Part shown: one piece after another, positions 24,700-35,049 of the stretch | Layout: each line of letters opens with the position of its first letter | Numbering within the stretch: position 1 is the first letter of the stretch | Source: Ceratothoa steindachneri | Taxonomy: Eukaryota; Arthropoda; Malacostraca; Isopoda; Cymothoidae | Direction of reading: 5' to 3' | Length of the DNA: 64,000 nt | Assembly (NCBI GenBank): GCA_963969495.1 | Contig: OZ018337.1 | Span: 84,604,777 to 84,668,776, forward strand | The notes under the pieces: generated by a model | The model's database searches: none | Seen by the model: only the letters and a program-made list of their open reading frames with translations | Told to the model about the DNA's origin: nothing | Position numbers and translations under genes: made by a program

Positions 24700-25457
24700 C
24701 TGGAGAAGTCAGAAGGAGAGGGGGAATTATTCTCTATTTCATTTTTCCAAAAATGCTTTCGGACAGTTTTGAATAAATGGATCCCATATTGGGAATGCTA
24801 AGCAAATTTTCCCTTAACATTTTTATTAAAGCAGATATATCTCATTATTTCCAGAAGCCGATTGCGGTGCATATTTTTACTCAACAGTACCTTTGATAGG
24901 TATGTTTCTTCTCCCAATAACGCCTCGAACAATTATAGCACCAATAAATTTTTCTAATTCATCTAAACTAAAGACCAGTCTTTGTTTCCAGAAACTCTTT
25001 GACCAGCATGAATTTATAGTTCTAACTATTTTAAAGTATTGACTCGTTTGATCCAAATTCTAAAGGAAGAAGGAGGACTGTCTCTAATTACTCGTGTCGT
25101 CCCTTATGTGGTAGAAACCGACTAAAATTTTAGCCCATTATGTTGCAGGAAATGGCCACATGCATGCTGAGATGGAACATCAAACTGCCAAGAAGAACCG
25201 TCTTTACCTTTCAAACATTGAGAAGCATTTGCTATGCTATCATTGCTGCTACGTTCTTTATTGTTTAGAAGTACATTACCAATGTTGTTTGATTCTTCAT
25301 CACTGGAATAAAAGGAGAAAGATGAGAATTTAGCAATAATATTATATTCATTTCCTGAAGGCGCGTCATGAGTATCAGAAATCACGGCATCTGATGAATC
25401 TTATAGTATATTTCTAAGATGTTCGAATATTGGTTCATTAGTTTGTTTTTTAGCCAT
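24700..25457 (-). pseudogene. piggyBac-type transposase, N-terminal half, decayed
   Basis: piggyBac transposases use a DDD catalytic core (DDE_Tnp_1_7) after an acidic, serine-rich N-terminus. The minus-strand frame from an ATG at 25457 gives MAKKQTNEPIFEHLRNIL, an in-frame TAA, then an acidic run containing SFYSSDEESNNIGN. Next comes CLKGKDGSSWQF with a damaged histidine/asparagine block, matching the family's 'GkDG..W...pp....rtp.HNi' signature. Farther along are LDELEKFIGAIIVRGVIGRR ('Lk.FiGi.i..Gvi') and, after a frameshift, LLSKNMHRNRLLEIMRYI, matching 'f..tMsRnRFleIlRylrF'. The catalytic aspartates are not legible. At least three frame breaks make it a pseudogene. The downstream limit is approximate. 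Confidence 0.8.
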
Positions 25458-25738
25458 GTAAATTACTATGGAGGGTTTTAAAAACTAAATTTGATTACAG
25501 ATTGATTATAAAAGCTGAAGAATAAAATAATAGTAAGTAGTTATTCATTTATATAACACATAATAATTTATAGCTTTACATACAAATAAAAAATGTAAAA
25601 CAGTGTCTAAAAACACACCGGATTCTTCTGATTAATAGAAACTGAATAGATTATGAGAGACAATGAGCAAGACTGAGAAACAAACGTTTCCAGACGTGTT
25701 TAAAGTGAAAGCGCTGGCAAATGACGAGAACTCGCCAT

Positions 25739-25752
25739 GCGTCAATTGACGC
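25739..25752. repeat. Perfect 14-bp palindrome upstream of the piggyBac relic
   Basis: GCGTCAATTGACGC is its own reverse complement, about 280 bp on the 5' side of the transposase start. piggyBac-like elements commonly carry subterminal inverted motifs; membership in the element is inferred. Confidence 0.5.
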
Positions 25753-25759
25753 GGATGGT

Positions 25760-28100
25760 CCTTTTAGATAGTAGGAGATCTAATTATTTTTCGGTTGCTA
25801 CATTCTACGTTTTATACATAGTGTATAGAAACACCATAGAAACAAGAAAATTCATACATCCTGAAATACAAAACCAATAAATGTTTTTAAATTGTGCGCA
25901 TTTCAAAGATGAAAATGATTCAATTGATGCAGTTGTTCCTTATAGTGTTAGAAAATGTTCCAGAACTTGCCAGAAGAACACACCCATGGAAAATTTGAGA
26001 CTGTTCGGAATATTATGTAATATTACTCCAGAAAAAATTATAGAGGTATTTTCAAATAAATAAACCTCTCTAATTCCTCTAATTCACTAAGAGCATTCTT
26101 ACTCGCACCTACAAATGGGACTCTGATGTCTCAAATCCTTTCTATCAGACCGAAGCCGGAGTCTCACAAATACTAATACGAGTGACCTCTATTATATAGA
26201 AACGAACTCAAGGAGGAATTTGATGAAACAAAAATAAACGCAACTTAACTTCTCTTACGTTTCCTAGTATAGCCACTATAGTAAATAAAGACAAAACAAA
26301 CTATGATACTCTATAAAAAATACTTTGTTTTAGCAAAGGTGTTGATCTATAAAGAGATAAAATAAGTACACTTGTCTTGAGTGTCATTGACCTAGATAAA
26401 TAAGACCATAAATGCACATGGTATGGATGTTCCTCGATCAAAATATCGCCATAGAATGTATTTTTGTGCAATTATAACACTGAAAACCTTTGAAAGCACA
26501 GCAAAAAAAATCTGTATCGTCATCGCATTCAAAATTTTCACAATTCTCCTCAAACATATTCGAGGTCGAAATTGTCACTAAAAATAACCTTATAATTGAT
26601 CATCTTCAATTTTATAAATAACTTTGCCCAAGCAAAACCTGTCATGAGTGGTAGATCTATGTCTTCAGGTTATACTTCAAATTATTTAAACGTTACGAAT
26701 ATAATACTAAATTCTCAACCTGAATCTTCAGCTCGATATAATAATAACAACAATCAATTTCTTATTAACTATTATAAATTTCTAAATTAATGTAGTATTT
26801 TCGTGTGTTATTTTATTTAGAATAATACTAATATAAAATTATAAATAAAATACAATTAACATAATTATTAATGCCAATGACATTTATCCATCGTAAAACA
26901 GTATCTATGAATAAATGAGGACACTTTAAACAGATTCCTTGGAATAAAAAAGGTAGTTAATTGATCTCTCATCATCAGTATTTGTGTAGCTGCAAAGGAC
27001 TTTTATAAATTGATAAACACAAAGCTCTATACGCTAGAGACATCTCACCAAGAGTCTCAATTCACACAATCCCAACATTCATACTTTTAAGCAGAAGTAA
27101 GTTGCTAGAAGAAGTTTGTAGACACTGACCTAACCCCGTCAGACATTTCTGAGCACAAGATACTTCAGTATAAGTCCTGAATATGTTCTACATTCCACTT
27201 GTTTCATCATGTATTCATGAAAGTATAAAGAATGCAATGTCCAAGTTTATACTATTCAAGACATTTGTCCTCCATGGGATAATGGAAAAAGCAATATAAA
27301 CTTACAGTTAAACCAACCAACACAAGAGGAAATTTGCTATTCGTACACAAAGTTCCACCTTTATATAAATCTATTAACGTTTTATCCTATAATTCTAAAA
27401 TATCTATTTCAAAATACGTCATTACTGTACCCTAATAATATATTGAGCCGACTCCACTCAGAATACTGATGATTTTCCTTTATTAGTGACTGATAATAAT
27501 TCACATTCCTCTCCAGGACAGAAAAATTGATACTGTTCAGTATTAAGAGGTATTTAAAGAACTCTTTTGTGCCTAAGTTATAATCAGAATAGATGGAGCA
27601 ATTCTTCAAGAGTTCACCACAGAAGTGCGCAAACTCACTTACAGCTTAATTAGAGAGCATCAAATAATAGCTCCTTTATTAAAATATAAACCCTCCCTGA
27701 AATTCAGTTTTACAAATTATATGCTGAAATAAACTAATGATCACCACCGATTAAATATTTATAGTAGATGAAGGGAGATTACTAAATTTACCTAGGGAGA
27801 ATATCAGCAAATGCTTCTAAAACTCCATAAAACATGAAAATGCGTAGGTATAGGGTAATATCATTAAGGGATAAGATATACATAGCAACCAGCATTCCTT
27901 TGGTCAGAGAGTCAAGGGGATCAAAGGGACCTCCCTTAATACACTCAAAAAGTCGTTAGGCAACGAGAATAAAGTGCAGATTCTTCAAATGAAATAGAGA
28001 AAGATTTCAAAGCACATTTGCGAGTGTGTTTAGATTGCAAGAGGAAGAAAATACAAAATACATGAGATTTAGGATAAAAAAATTAGGCATACATTTCAGA
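25760..28100. other. Unassigned AT-rich sequence
   Basis: Small frames at 25881-26063 and 26596-26790 (plus) and at 27409-27609 and 28007-28210 (minus) lack recognisable motifs. The last 300 bp may hold more of the LINE scrap at 28179, but no block could be read. Confidence 0.5.
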
Positions 28101-28178
28101 GAGAGGTCTATAAATAATAATGCCCAAAAGAATATCTTGCACGGATTATTAAATAGTAATAATGCTGCAGTAAATGAT

Positions 28179-28310
28179 AGGTATTTGTGTGACATCTGAA
28201 AGGTTAGCACAAAGATCTAAAAAACTGGAAATCAGCCTAATTCATCTGCTTATTATAGACTAATAACCCTCCTCAAACTCTTTTTAAGGTTTATGAAAGA
28301 ATAACTACTA
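28179..28310 (+). pseudogene. Jockey-like LINE reverse transcriptase scrap
   Basis: The frame reads RYLCDI-stop-KVSTKI-stop-KTGNQPNSSAYYRLITLL. This matches the start of many non-LTR reverse transcriptases ('yfP..WK.a.ii.i.KpGk.p..p.sYRPIsLL'). The TGA after DI stands where tryptophan is expected. A shifted frame continues FKVYER, matching the following 'lsKvfErii'. Nothing after this block is present because the LTR array begins 28 bp downstream, so the array apparently inserted into this LINE copy. The call rests on one conserved block. Confidence 0.6.
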
Positions 28311-28332
28311 GTTGGGTAAACTTTTTAGTAAT

Positions 28333-28337
28333 ATTAG
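28333..28337. repeat. 5' target-site duplication of the LTR array (ATTAG)
   Basis: ATTAG immediately precedes the TG of the first LTR. The same five bases occur at 36,333-36,337 after the third LTR. Confidence 0.85.
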
Positions 28338-29630
28338 TGTAAAAGAATCGTCCCTTCACCCCCCCCCCTCCTCGTTCACTTTGGTGCAGTCACGAGGCGG
28401 TTACCGCAAAGACATCCGTCGAAGGCATCGGCGGGTTCAGTGCTTAACCGCAGTGTGGCACAGCTCGGTGCCATGAAAGACCCTAAAGGTCGAAATGTAA
28501 GATCTCCCCCCAAAGAGAGTGAGATCCAGTTTCACGTCAAATAAGAAATTGGAGATGGATTTCTCCCAATCTCGAAGGCTAACGAGGAGCCGATGTTTGA
28601 CTTCGTGTGAAACACCGTTGGCCAAAAGAACTCTCCTGGGGCCGTCCTTAAGCCCCTCTCCCCCGAACTACTTTCCCAGTGAGGTGACGAGGTATAAATG
28701 AGGAACTCTGAGGAAAATAGAGGTAGTATACGTCAGTCTCTAGGTGACGAAGTCTTTGAAACAAACTGAACTACCGAGACTGGAGAGGTAGTGTACTTGG
28801 CTCGCCAGACCAAGAAGTACAATGCAAGAGAGGCAGGGCTACCTACCTTAAGGGGCTAAGAAGAAGCTCATCCTCGAGCTAAGTCCCTGGTTATTAAACC
28901 AATCGATAAGTTACTTTGTTAAGTTCAACTTACTCTCACTAGAGAGACTCTTCATATCCTGGCGGACCATAAACACCAGGCGTATTCCTCGTCCTTAAGG
29001 AATTAAGAAAAGAAGAAGGAAAAGGCTCCCCCTCGAGCCCGTTATTCGCTGGCCACACCGACCTCCTAAGTTAACTTGATTTAAGAACCAAGTTTGACTC
29101 ACTCTCGCAAGAGAGACCACGACTGCCTAGGTGTTGCATAAAGCACCGTATTGGTCCTCGTCCTTGGAGCCCCCCCCCCTTTCCCGGAAGAACGTGTGGT
29201 CTGCCAGCTGCCACCGTCGCCAAAACAACCGTGTGATCTCGCTCATCTACATCTGGCCGGCGGCACGCGTCAAGAGGAAATAACATTTCTGAGGCCTTTA
29301 AACTCCACATGAGTCCGTAAGCCTAATTCTTATATTATTGTTGTGTGTAGAGAAAACGTTAACCAATTTTTATGGGTAAACTAATTTAATTAATTCTTGT
29401 TTATAATAATATTTAGAGTATTGCTGTAGTTAATGTATAAAAGTTATGTATTTAATTGCTAAAGGTAAAATATAAGTTTATATGGGGATTATTTTGCGTT
29501 TCTTTTATATATATATCCTTACGTGTTTCATAACGGCTCTGTTTCGTAAAGATATTTTTATAGTATTAATATATTAGACACTCTCTTAGCACTCTTAGAA
29601 AATTAAAAAAAGTGGGGGAATTCTACGACA
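28338..29630 (+). repeat. LTR 1 (left) of the array
   Basis: 1,293 bp, beginning TGTAAAAGAATCG and ending TTCTACGACA. TATA-like boxes are at 28,693-28,699 (TATAAAT) and 29,436-29,443 (TATAAAAG). Short self-complementary CTCTC/GAGAG modules and a poly-C tract near 29,168 lie in its middle. It differs from LTRs 2 and 3 at many positions in its first 900 bp but is nearly identical to LTR 2 in its last 420 bp. Confidence 0.9.
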
Positions 29631-29640
29631 TAAATAAAAG

Positions 29641-29651
29641 TGGTGTCAGGT
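29641..29651 (+). promoter_or_regulatory. Candidate primer-binding site (tRNA-Leu type), copy 1
   Basis: TGGTGTCAGG lies 10 bp after the LTR. TGGTGTCAG is the complement of the CTGACACCA 3' end found in some eukaryotic leucine tRNAs. The 10-nt gap from the LTR is slightly long. The same sequence is at 32,997 in the second copy. Confidence 0.6.
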
Positions 29652-29944
29652 TTGTAGGTTGTTATTAGAAAGAACCCAGCAGTGTCAAATTAAGAAAGAG
29701 CCAACACGTAAAGGAAAATCATATCAGAAATAAGAGAATAATTGACGAGAGGAAAATTGGTAGAGTTAGGGGTGTTAACAATCTGAAGGTAATTGGTAGG
29801 TCAAGTGGTAAATTTGTTGTCGGGAGTGGTATTTCAATCAACATAGTAGTGGGATTAAGGGTAAGTTATGCTGAGCGCTACCTGGTGAGTAGTGTTATAA
29901 TTACCTGAGAGTACGGAAAGGAAAAATCAACGGACCAACACGAA

Positions 29945-31197
29945 ATGGATACAGTCCAAGATTTTACCAACAAGCCCAAAGTCTGGGACTTGAAGGCACA
30001 GAAATGCATAACTACCTCATGGCAGAACTAAGAATAGATTGTGAAGAAGAAGACAGAGTTTTGGATAGAGAAGAAGAACAAGAATTAATAAAGTTTAATA
30101 AAGAAACAGAGGATATAATAAGAGAGGATAAAAGAGAATGGGAATTAATGAAAATAAAGATGAACCAAAAAGGTGAAGAATCCCGAATACAGTGGAAAAT
30201 AGAAACAGAGGAAAGAAGAATGGTGAGAGGAGGTAAAACAAGCGAAAGAATAATACTGTTGAAAAAAGAAGCACATCAATTCAGAATAAGGATAGAAATG
30301 GAAGATGAAGAAAGAAGACTAAAGATAAAGCTGGAACATGTAGAAAGAAGAACTCGACGGTAAAACGAAATAGCGAAAGCAGAACAAGAAGCCGAGGAAA
30401 GGAGAATGAAAAGGGAAAAAGAGTCGAAAGAGAGGAGAATAAAGATTAAAAAAGAAATAGATTAAAGAAGAATACAGAGGGAAAAAGAACGTGCTCAAGC
30501 GGAAAGAGAAGAGAGAGAAAAAAAGGAAATATTGCTCGCACTCGAAAGAGCCCCTATTAAGAATCTCATAGAGGCCGAGGAAGTTGTAGCCCGGCCTTGA
30601 TCTAAGGAAGGACCATCGAGGGAAACCCAGCCAAATCGGGTAACGATGGAAGAAGTAGGAAGTAAGGATGAGGTACCAGCATGTGTAACTAAGGAAGAAC
30701 CAAAGAGGAGAACCCGGCCAAATGGTGTTATCAGGGAAGAAGAGAGGGTAGAGGTACGAGCAAGTGTACCTGAGGAACTACCGGCCAAGAGAATTGAGTC
30801 AAATGAGTTGACAAGGACGGAGGAAAGAGGTGCTATTGCAATACACCCAGGTAAGACTAGTCAAATGGTAGACGCGGATAAGTATCCCTTACCCTTAGTA
30901 GTCTCCTTCCCGAACGGAACGTCCACGGAGTTACCGATAAATCGCCAAGTCATAGTGAGCGCCAGGCCCATTAACGACCTCGCAGGGAAAAGTTTACTCA
31001 GTCCCCAAAGAGCAAACCCAGACACGATCTTCCCTTGTACCTGGTTAAAGGAGAGCTATGGGACTCAAGTTCTCATCAATTATGCCCCGGTGCAACAGGC
31101 CGCTCTAGCCATAATGTTCAATTTAAAAGTAGTCAAGTACCATAAGAAGGGTAATTCGAGTAGGTTGAAATACGGCTACCATTTGGGAACATACTAG
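29945..31197 (+). pseudogene. Gag-like reading frame of internal copy 1, interrupted
   Basis: From ATG 30,004 one reading frame runs to the stop at 31,197 (397 codons) but is interrupted by TAA at 30,361, TAA at 30,463 and TGA at 30,598. An earlier ATG at 29,945 in another frame gives MDTVQDFTNKPKVWDLKAQ and would join after a one-base shift. The N-terminal third is dominated by E, K and R with heptad-like spacing (coiled coil). The C-terminal part (30,646-31,197, 183 codons) contains PLVVSFPNGTSTELPINRQV, FPCTWLKESYG and AALAIMFNLKVVKYHKKGNS. I do not recognise this domain, and no zinc knuckle, protease or polymerase motif is visible. Its position after the primer-binding site makes a gag-type structural protein the likeliest origin. 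Confidence 0.6.
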
Positions 31198-31693
31198 GGT
31201 AGACTCAATAACCCGAACGGCCGACTCAGGCCGGGTAAAGTATTGGTCTTAGAGCACCATTTTAGAATCAGCTACATCAAAGGAGCCGATAAAGTACAGT
31301 TGCTCTATAGGCGGAGACGAAAAACCATTTAGGGTTATTTCAGTACCTAATGAGCGTGAAACCATGCTTTAGTTTGTTGAACGTGTTAAAATTTATCGGT
31401 AGGATTTAAGTTCTCAAAAACTTAGAAATGTAAGGAAGTAGCTTGTTTTGTTATTTTTTTGTGGGTATTCGACGAATTAAGGTTTTTTAATTTTATGTAA
31501 AATTGTAAATCGAGTATGTCAAGTTCGACACATTGCCTGTGTAAACGCGCGCAAGGGCGTACATGTGTAAGGAAACTTAATGTATGAGAGGGCTCAAGAA
31601 ATACAACTTTGCTAATCTCGACTAGGTTTAGTAAGTTGTTTTAAGTTCCCGGGAGCATCCCCCCCTCCGCATTAAGTTCTTCGATGGGAGGTA
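31198..31693 (+). other. 3' untranslated part of internal copy 1 with short purine tract
   Basis: No coding motif is visible. GATGGGAGG ends 3 bp before the second LTR, at the position of a polypurine tract that primes plus-strand DNA synthesis. The second copy has the same tract before 35,050. Confidence 0.6.
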
Positions 31694-32986
31694 TGTAAGG
31701 GAATCGTCCCTTCACCCCCCCCCCCTCGTTCACTCTTGGTGCAGTCACAAGGCGGTTACCGCAAAGACATCTGTCGAAGGCATCGGCGGGTTCAGTGCTT
31801 AACCGCAGTGTGGCGCAACTCGGTGCCATTAAAGACCCTAAAGGTCAAAATGTAAGATCTCCCCCAGGAGAATGAGATCCAGTTTCACGTCAAATAAGAA
31901 ATTGGAGATGGATTTCTCCCAATCTCGAAGGCTAACGAGGAGCCGATGTTTGACTTCGTGTGAAACACCGTTGGCCAAAAGAACTCTCCTGGGGCCGTCC
32001 TTAAGCCCCTCTCCCCCGAACTACTTTCCCAGTGGGGTGACGAGGTATAAATGAGGAACTCTGAGGAAAATAGAGGTAGTATACGTCAGTCTCTAGGTGA
32101 CGAAGTCTTTGAAACAAACTGAACTACCGAGACTGGAGAGGTAGTGTACTTGGCTCGCCAGACCAAGAAGTACAATGCAAGAGAGGCAGGGCTACATACC
32201 TTAAGGGTCTAAGAAGAAGCTCATCCTCGAGCTAAATCCCTGGTTATCAAACCAAACGATAAGTTAACTTTGGTAAGTTCAACTTACTCTCGCCAGAGAG
32301 ACTCTTCAAATCCTGGTGCACCTTAAACACGAGGCGTATTCCTCGTCCTTGTGGAATTAAGAAAAGAAGAAGGAAAAGACTCCCCCTCGAGCCCGTTATG
32401 CGCTGGCCACAACGACCTCCTAAGTTAACTTGATTTAAGAACCAAGTTCGACTTAGTCTCGCCAGAGAGACCACGACTGCCTAGGTGTTGCATAAAGCAC
32501 CGTATTGGTCCTTGTCCTTGAAGAACCCCCCCCCCCCCCCGGAAGAACGTGTGGCCCCCTTAACTGCCACCGTCGCCAAAACAACCGTGTGATCTCGCTC
32601 ATCTACATCTGGCCGGCGGCACGCGTCAAGAGGAAATAACATTTCTGAGGCCTTTAAACTCCACATGAGTCCGTAAGCCTAATTCTTATATTATTGTTGT
32701 GTGTAGAGAAAACGTTAACCAATTTTTATGGGTAAACTAATTTAATTAATTCTTGTTTATAATAATATTTAGAGTATTGCTGTAGTTAATGTATAAAAGT
32801 TATGTATTTAATTGCTAAAGGTAAAATATAAGTTTATATGGGGATTATTTTGCGTTTCTTTTATATATATATCCTTACGTGTTTCATAACGGCTCTGTTT
32901 CGTAAAGATATTTTTATAATATTAATATATTAGACACTCTCTTAGCACTCTTAGAAAATTAAAAAAAGTGGGGGAATTCTACGACA
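31694..32986 (+). repeat. LTR 2 (middle), chimeric
   Basis: 1,293 bp, beginning TGTAAGGGAATCG and ending TTCTACGACA. Up to GTGGCCCCCT (32,551-32,560) it carries the variants of LTR 3. From 32,572 (CGTCGCC, where LTR 3 has CCTCGCC) it carries those of LTR 1, including TATAAAAG at about 32,792. The exchange therefore lies between about 32,560 and 32,572, next to a 16-base poly-C run. Confidence 0.9.
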
Positions 32987-33300
32987 TAAATAAAAGTGGT
33001 GTCAGGTTTGTAGGTTGTTATTAGAAAGAACCCAGCAGTGTCAAATTAAGAAAGAGCCAACACGTAAAGGAAAATCATATCAGAAATAAGAGAATAATTG
33101 ACGAGAGGAAAATTGGTAGAGTTAGGGGTGTTAACAATCTGAAGGTAATTGGTAGGTCAAGTGGTAAATTTGTTGTCGGGAGTGGTATTTCAATCAACAT
33201 AGTAGTGGGATTAAGGGTAAGTTATGCTGAGCGCTACCTGGTGAGTGGTGTTATAATTACCTGAGAGTACGGAAAGGAAAAATCAACGGACCAACACGAA

Positions 33301-34553
33301 ATGGATACAGTCCAAGATTTTACCAACAAGCCCAAAGTCTGGGACTTGAAGGCACAGAAATGCATAACTACCTCATGGCAGAACTAAGAATAGATTGTGA
33401 AGAAGAAGACAGAGTTTTGGATAGAGAAGAAGAACAAGAATTAATAAAGTTTAATAAAGAAACAGAGGATATAATAAGAGAGGATAAAAGAGAATGGGAA
33501 TTAATGAAAATAAAGATGAACCAAAAAGGTGAAGAATCCCGAATACAGTGGAAAATAGAAACAGAGGAAAGAAGAATGGTGAGAGGAGGTAAAACAAGCG
33601 AAAGAATAATACTGTTGAAAAAAGAAGCACATCAATTCAGAATAAGGATAGAAATGGAAGATGAAGAAAGAAGACTAAAGATAAAGCTGGAACATGTAGA
33701 AAGAAGAACTCGACGGTAAAACGAAATAGCGAAAGCAGAACAAGAAGCCGAGGAAAGGAGAATGAAAAGGGAAAAAGAGTCGAAAGAGAGGAGAATAAAG
33801 ATTAAAAAAGAAATAGATTAAAGAAGAATACAGAGGGGAAAAGAACGTGCTCAAGCGGAAAGAGAAGAGAGAGAAAAAAAGGAAATATTGCTCACCCTCG
33901 AAAGAGCACCTATTAAGAATCTCATAGAGGCCGAGGAAGTTGTAGCCCGGCCTTGATCTAAGGAAGGACCATCGAGGGAAACCCAGCCAAATCGGGTAAC
34001 GATGGAAGAAGTAGGAAGTAAGGATGAGGTACCAGCATGTGTAACTAAGGAAGAACCAAAGAGGAGAACCCGGCCAAATGGTGTTATCAGGGAAGAAGAG
34101 AGGGTAGAGGTACGAGCAAGTGTACCTGAGGAACTACCGGCCAAGAGAATTGAGTCAAATGAGTTGACAAGGACGGAGGAAAGAGGTGCTATTGCAATAC
34201 ACCCAGGTAAGACTAGTCAAATGGTAGACGCGGATAAGTATCCCTTACCCTTAGTAGTCTCCTTCCCGAACGGAACGTCCACGGAGTTACCGCTAAATCG
34301 CCAAGTCATAGTGAGCGCCAGGCCCATTAACGACCTCGCAGGGAAAAGTTTACTCAGTCCCCAAAGAGCAAACCCAGACACGATCTTCCCTTGTACCTGG
34401 TTAAAGGAGAGCTATGGGACTCAAGTTCTCATCAATTATGCCCCGGTGCAACAGGCCGCTCTAGCCATAATGTTCAATTTAAAGGTAGTCAAGTACCATA
34501 AGAAGGGTAATTCGAGTAGGTTGAAATACGGCTACCATTTGGGAACATACTAG
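33301..34553 (+). pseudogene. Gag-like reading frame of internal copy 2, interrupted
   Basis: This is the second copy of the frame described at 29,945-31,197, displaced by 3,356 bp. The open pieces are 33,360-33,719 and 34,002-34,553. All three internal stops are retained (33,717; 33,819; 33,954), as is the upstream frameshift. The breaks therefore predate the duplication of the array. The two copies differ at a handful of bases, for example the isoleucine/leucine change in the ELPINRQ segment. The primer-binding site at 32,997 and the purine tract before 35,050 are intact. The function is unrecognised apart from its gag-like position and charged coiled-coil N-terminus. Confidence 0.6.
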
Positions 34554-35049
34554 GGTAGACTCAATAACCCGAACGGCCGACTCAGGCCGGGTAAAGTATT
34601 GGTCTTAGAGCACCATTTTAGAATCAGCTACATCAAAGGAGCCGATAAAGTACAGTTGCTCTATAGGCGGAGACGAAAAACCATTTAGGGTTATTTCAGT
34701 ACCTAATGAGCGTGAAACCATGCTTTAGTTTGTTGAACGTGTTAAAATTTATCGGTAGGATTTAAGTTCTCAAAAACTTAGAAATGTAAGGAAGTAGCTT
34801 GTTTTGTTATTTTTTTGTGGGTATTCGACGAATTAAGGTTTTTTAATTTTATGTAAAATTGTAAATCGAGTATGTCAAGTTCGACACATTGCCTGTGTAA
34901 ACGCGCGCAAGGGCGTACATGTGTAAGGAAACTTAATGTATGAGAGGGCTCAAGAAATACAACTTTGCTAATCTCGACTAGGTTTAGTAAGTTGTTTTAA
35001 GTTCCCGGGAGCATCCCCCCCTCCGCATTAAGTTCTTCGATGGGAGGTA

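Noticed and set aside
28519..28701. 60-codon frame repeated at 31,872 and 35,230
   Set aside because: It sits in the LTRs across the TATAAAT box, and its repetition comes from LTR duplication rather than selection on a protein.
30495..30788. Serine/threonine-rich minus-strand frame, repeated at 33,851-34,144
   Set aside because: Antisense shadow of the charged gag-like frame.
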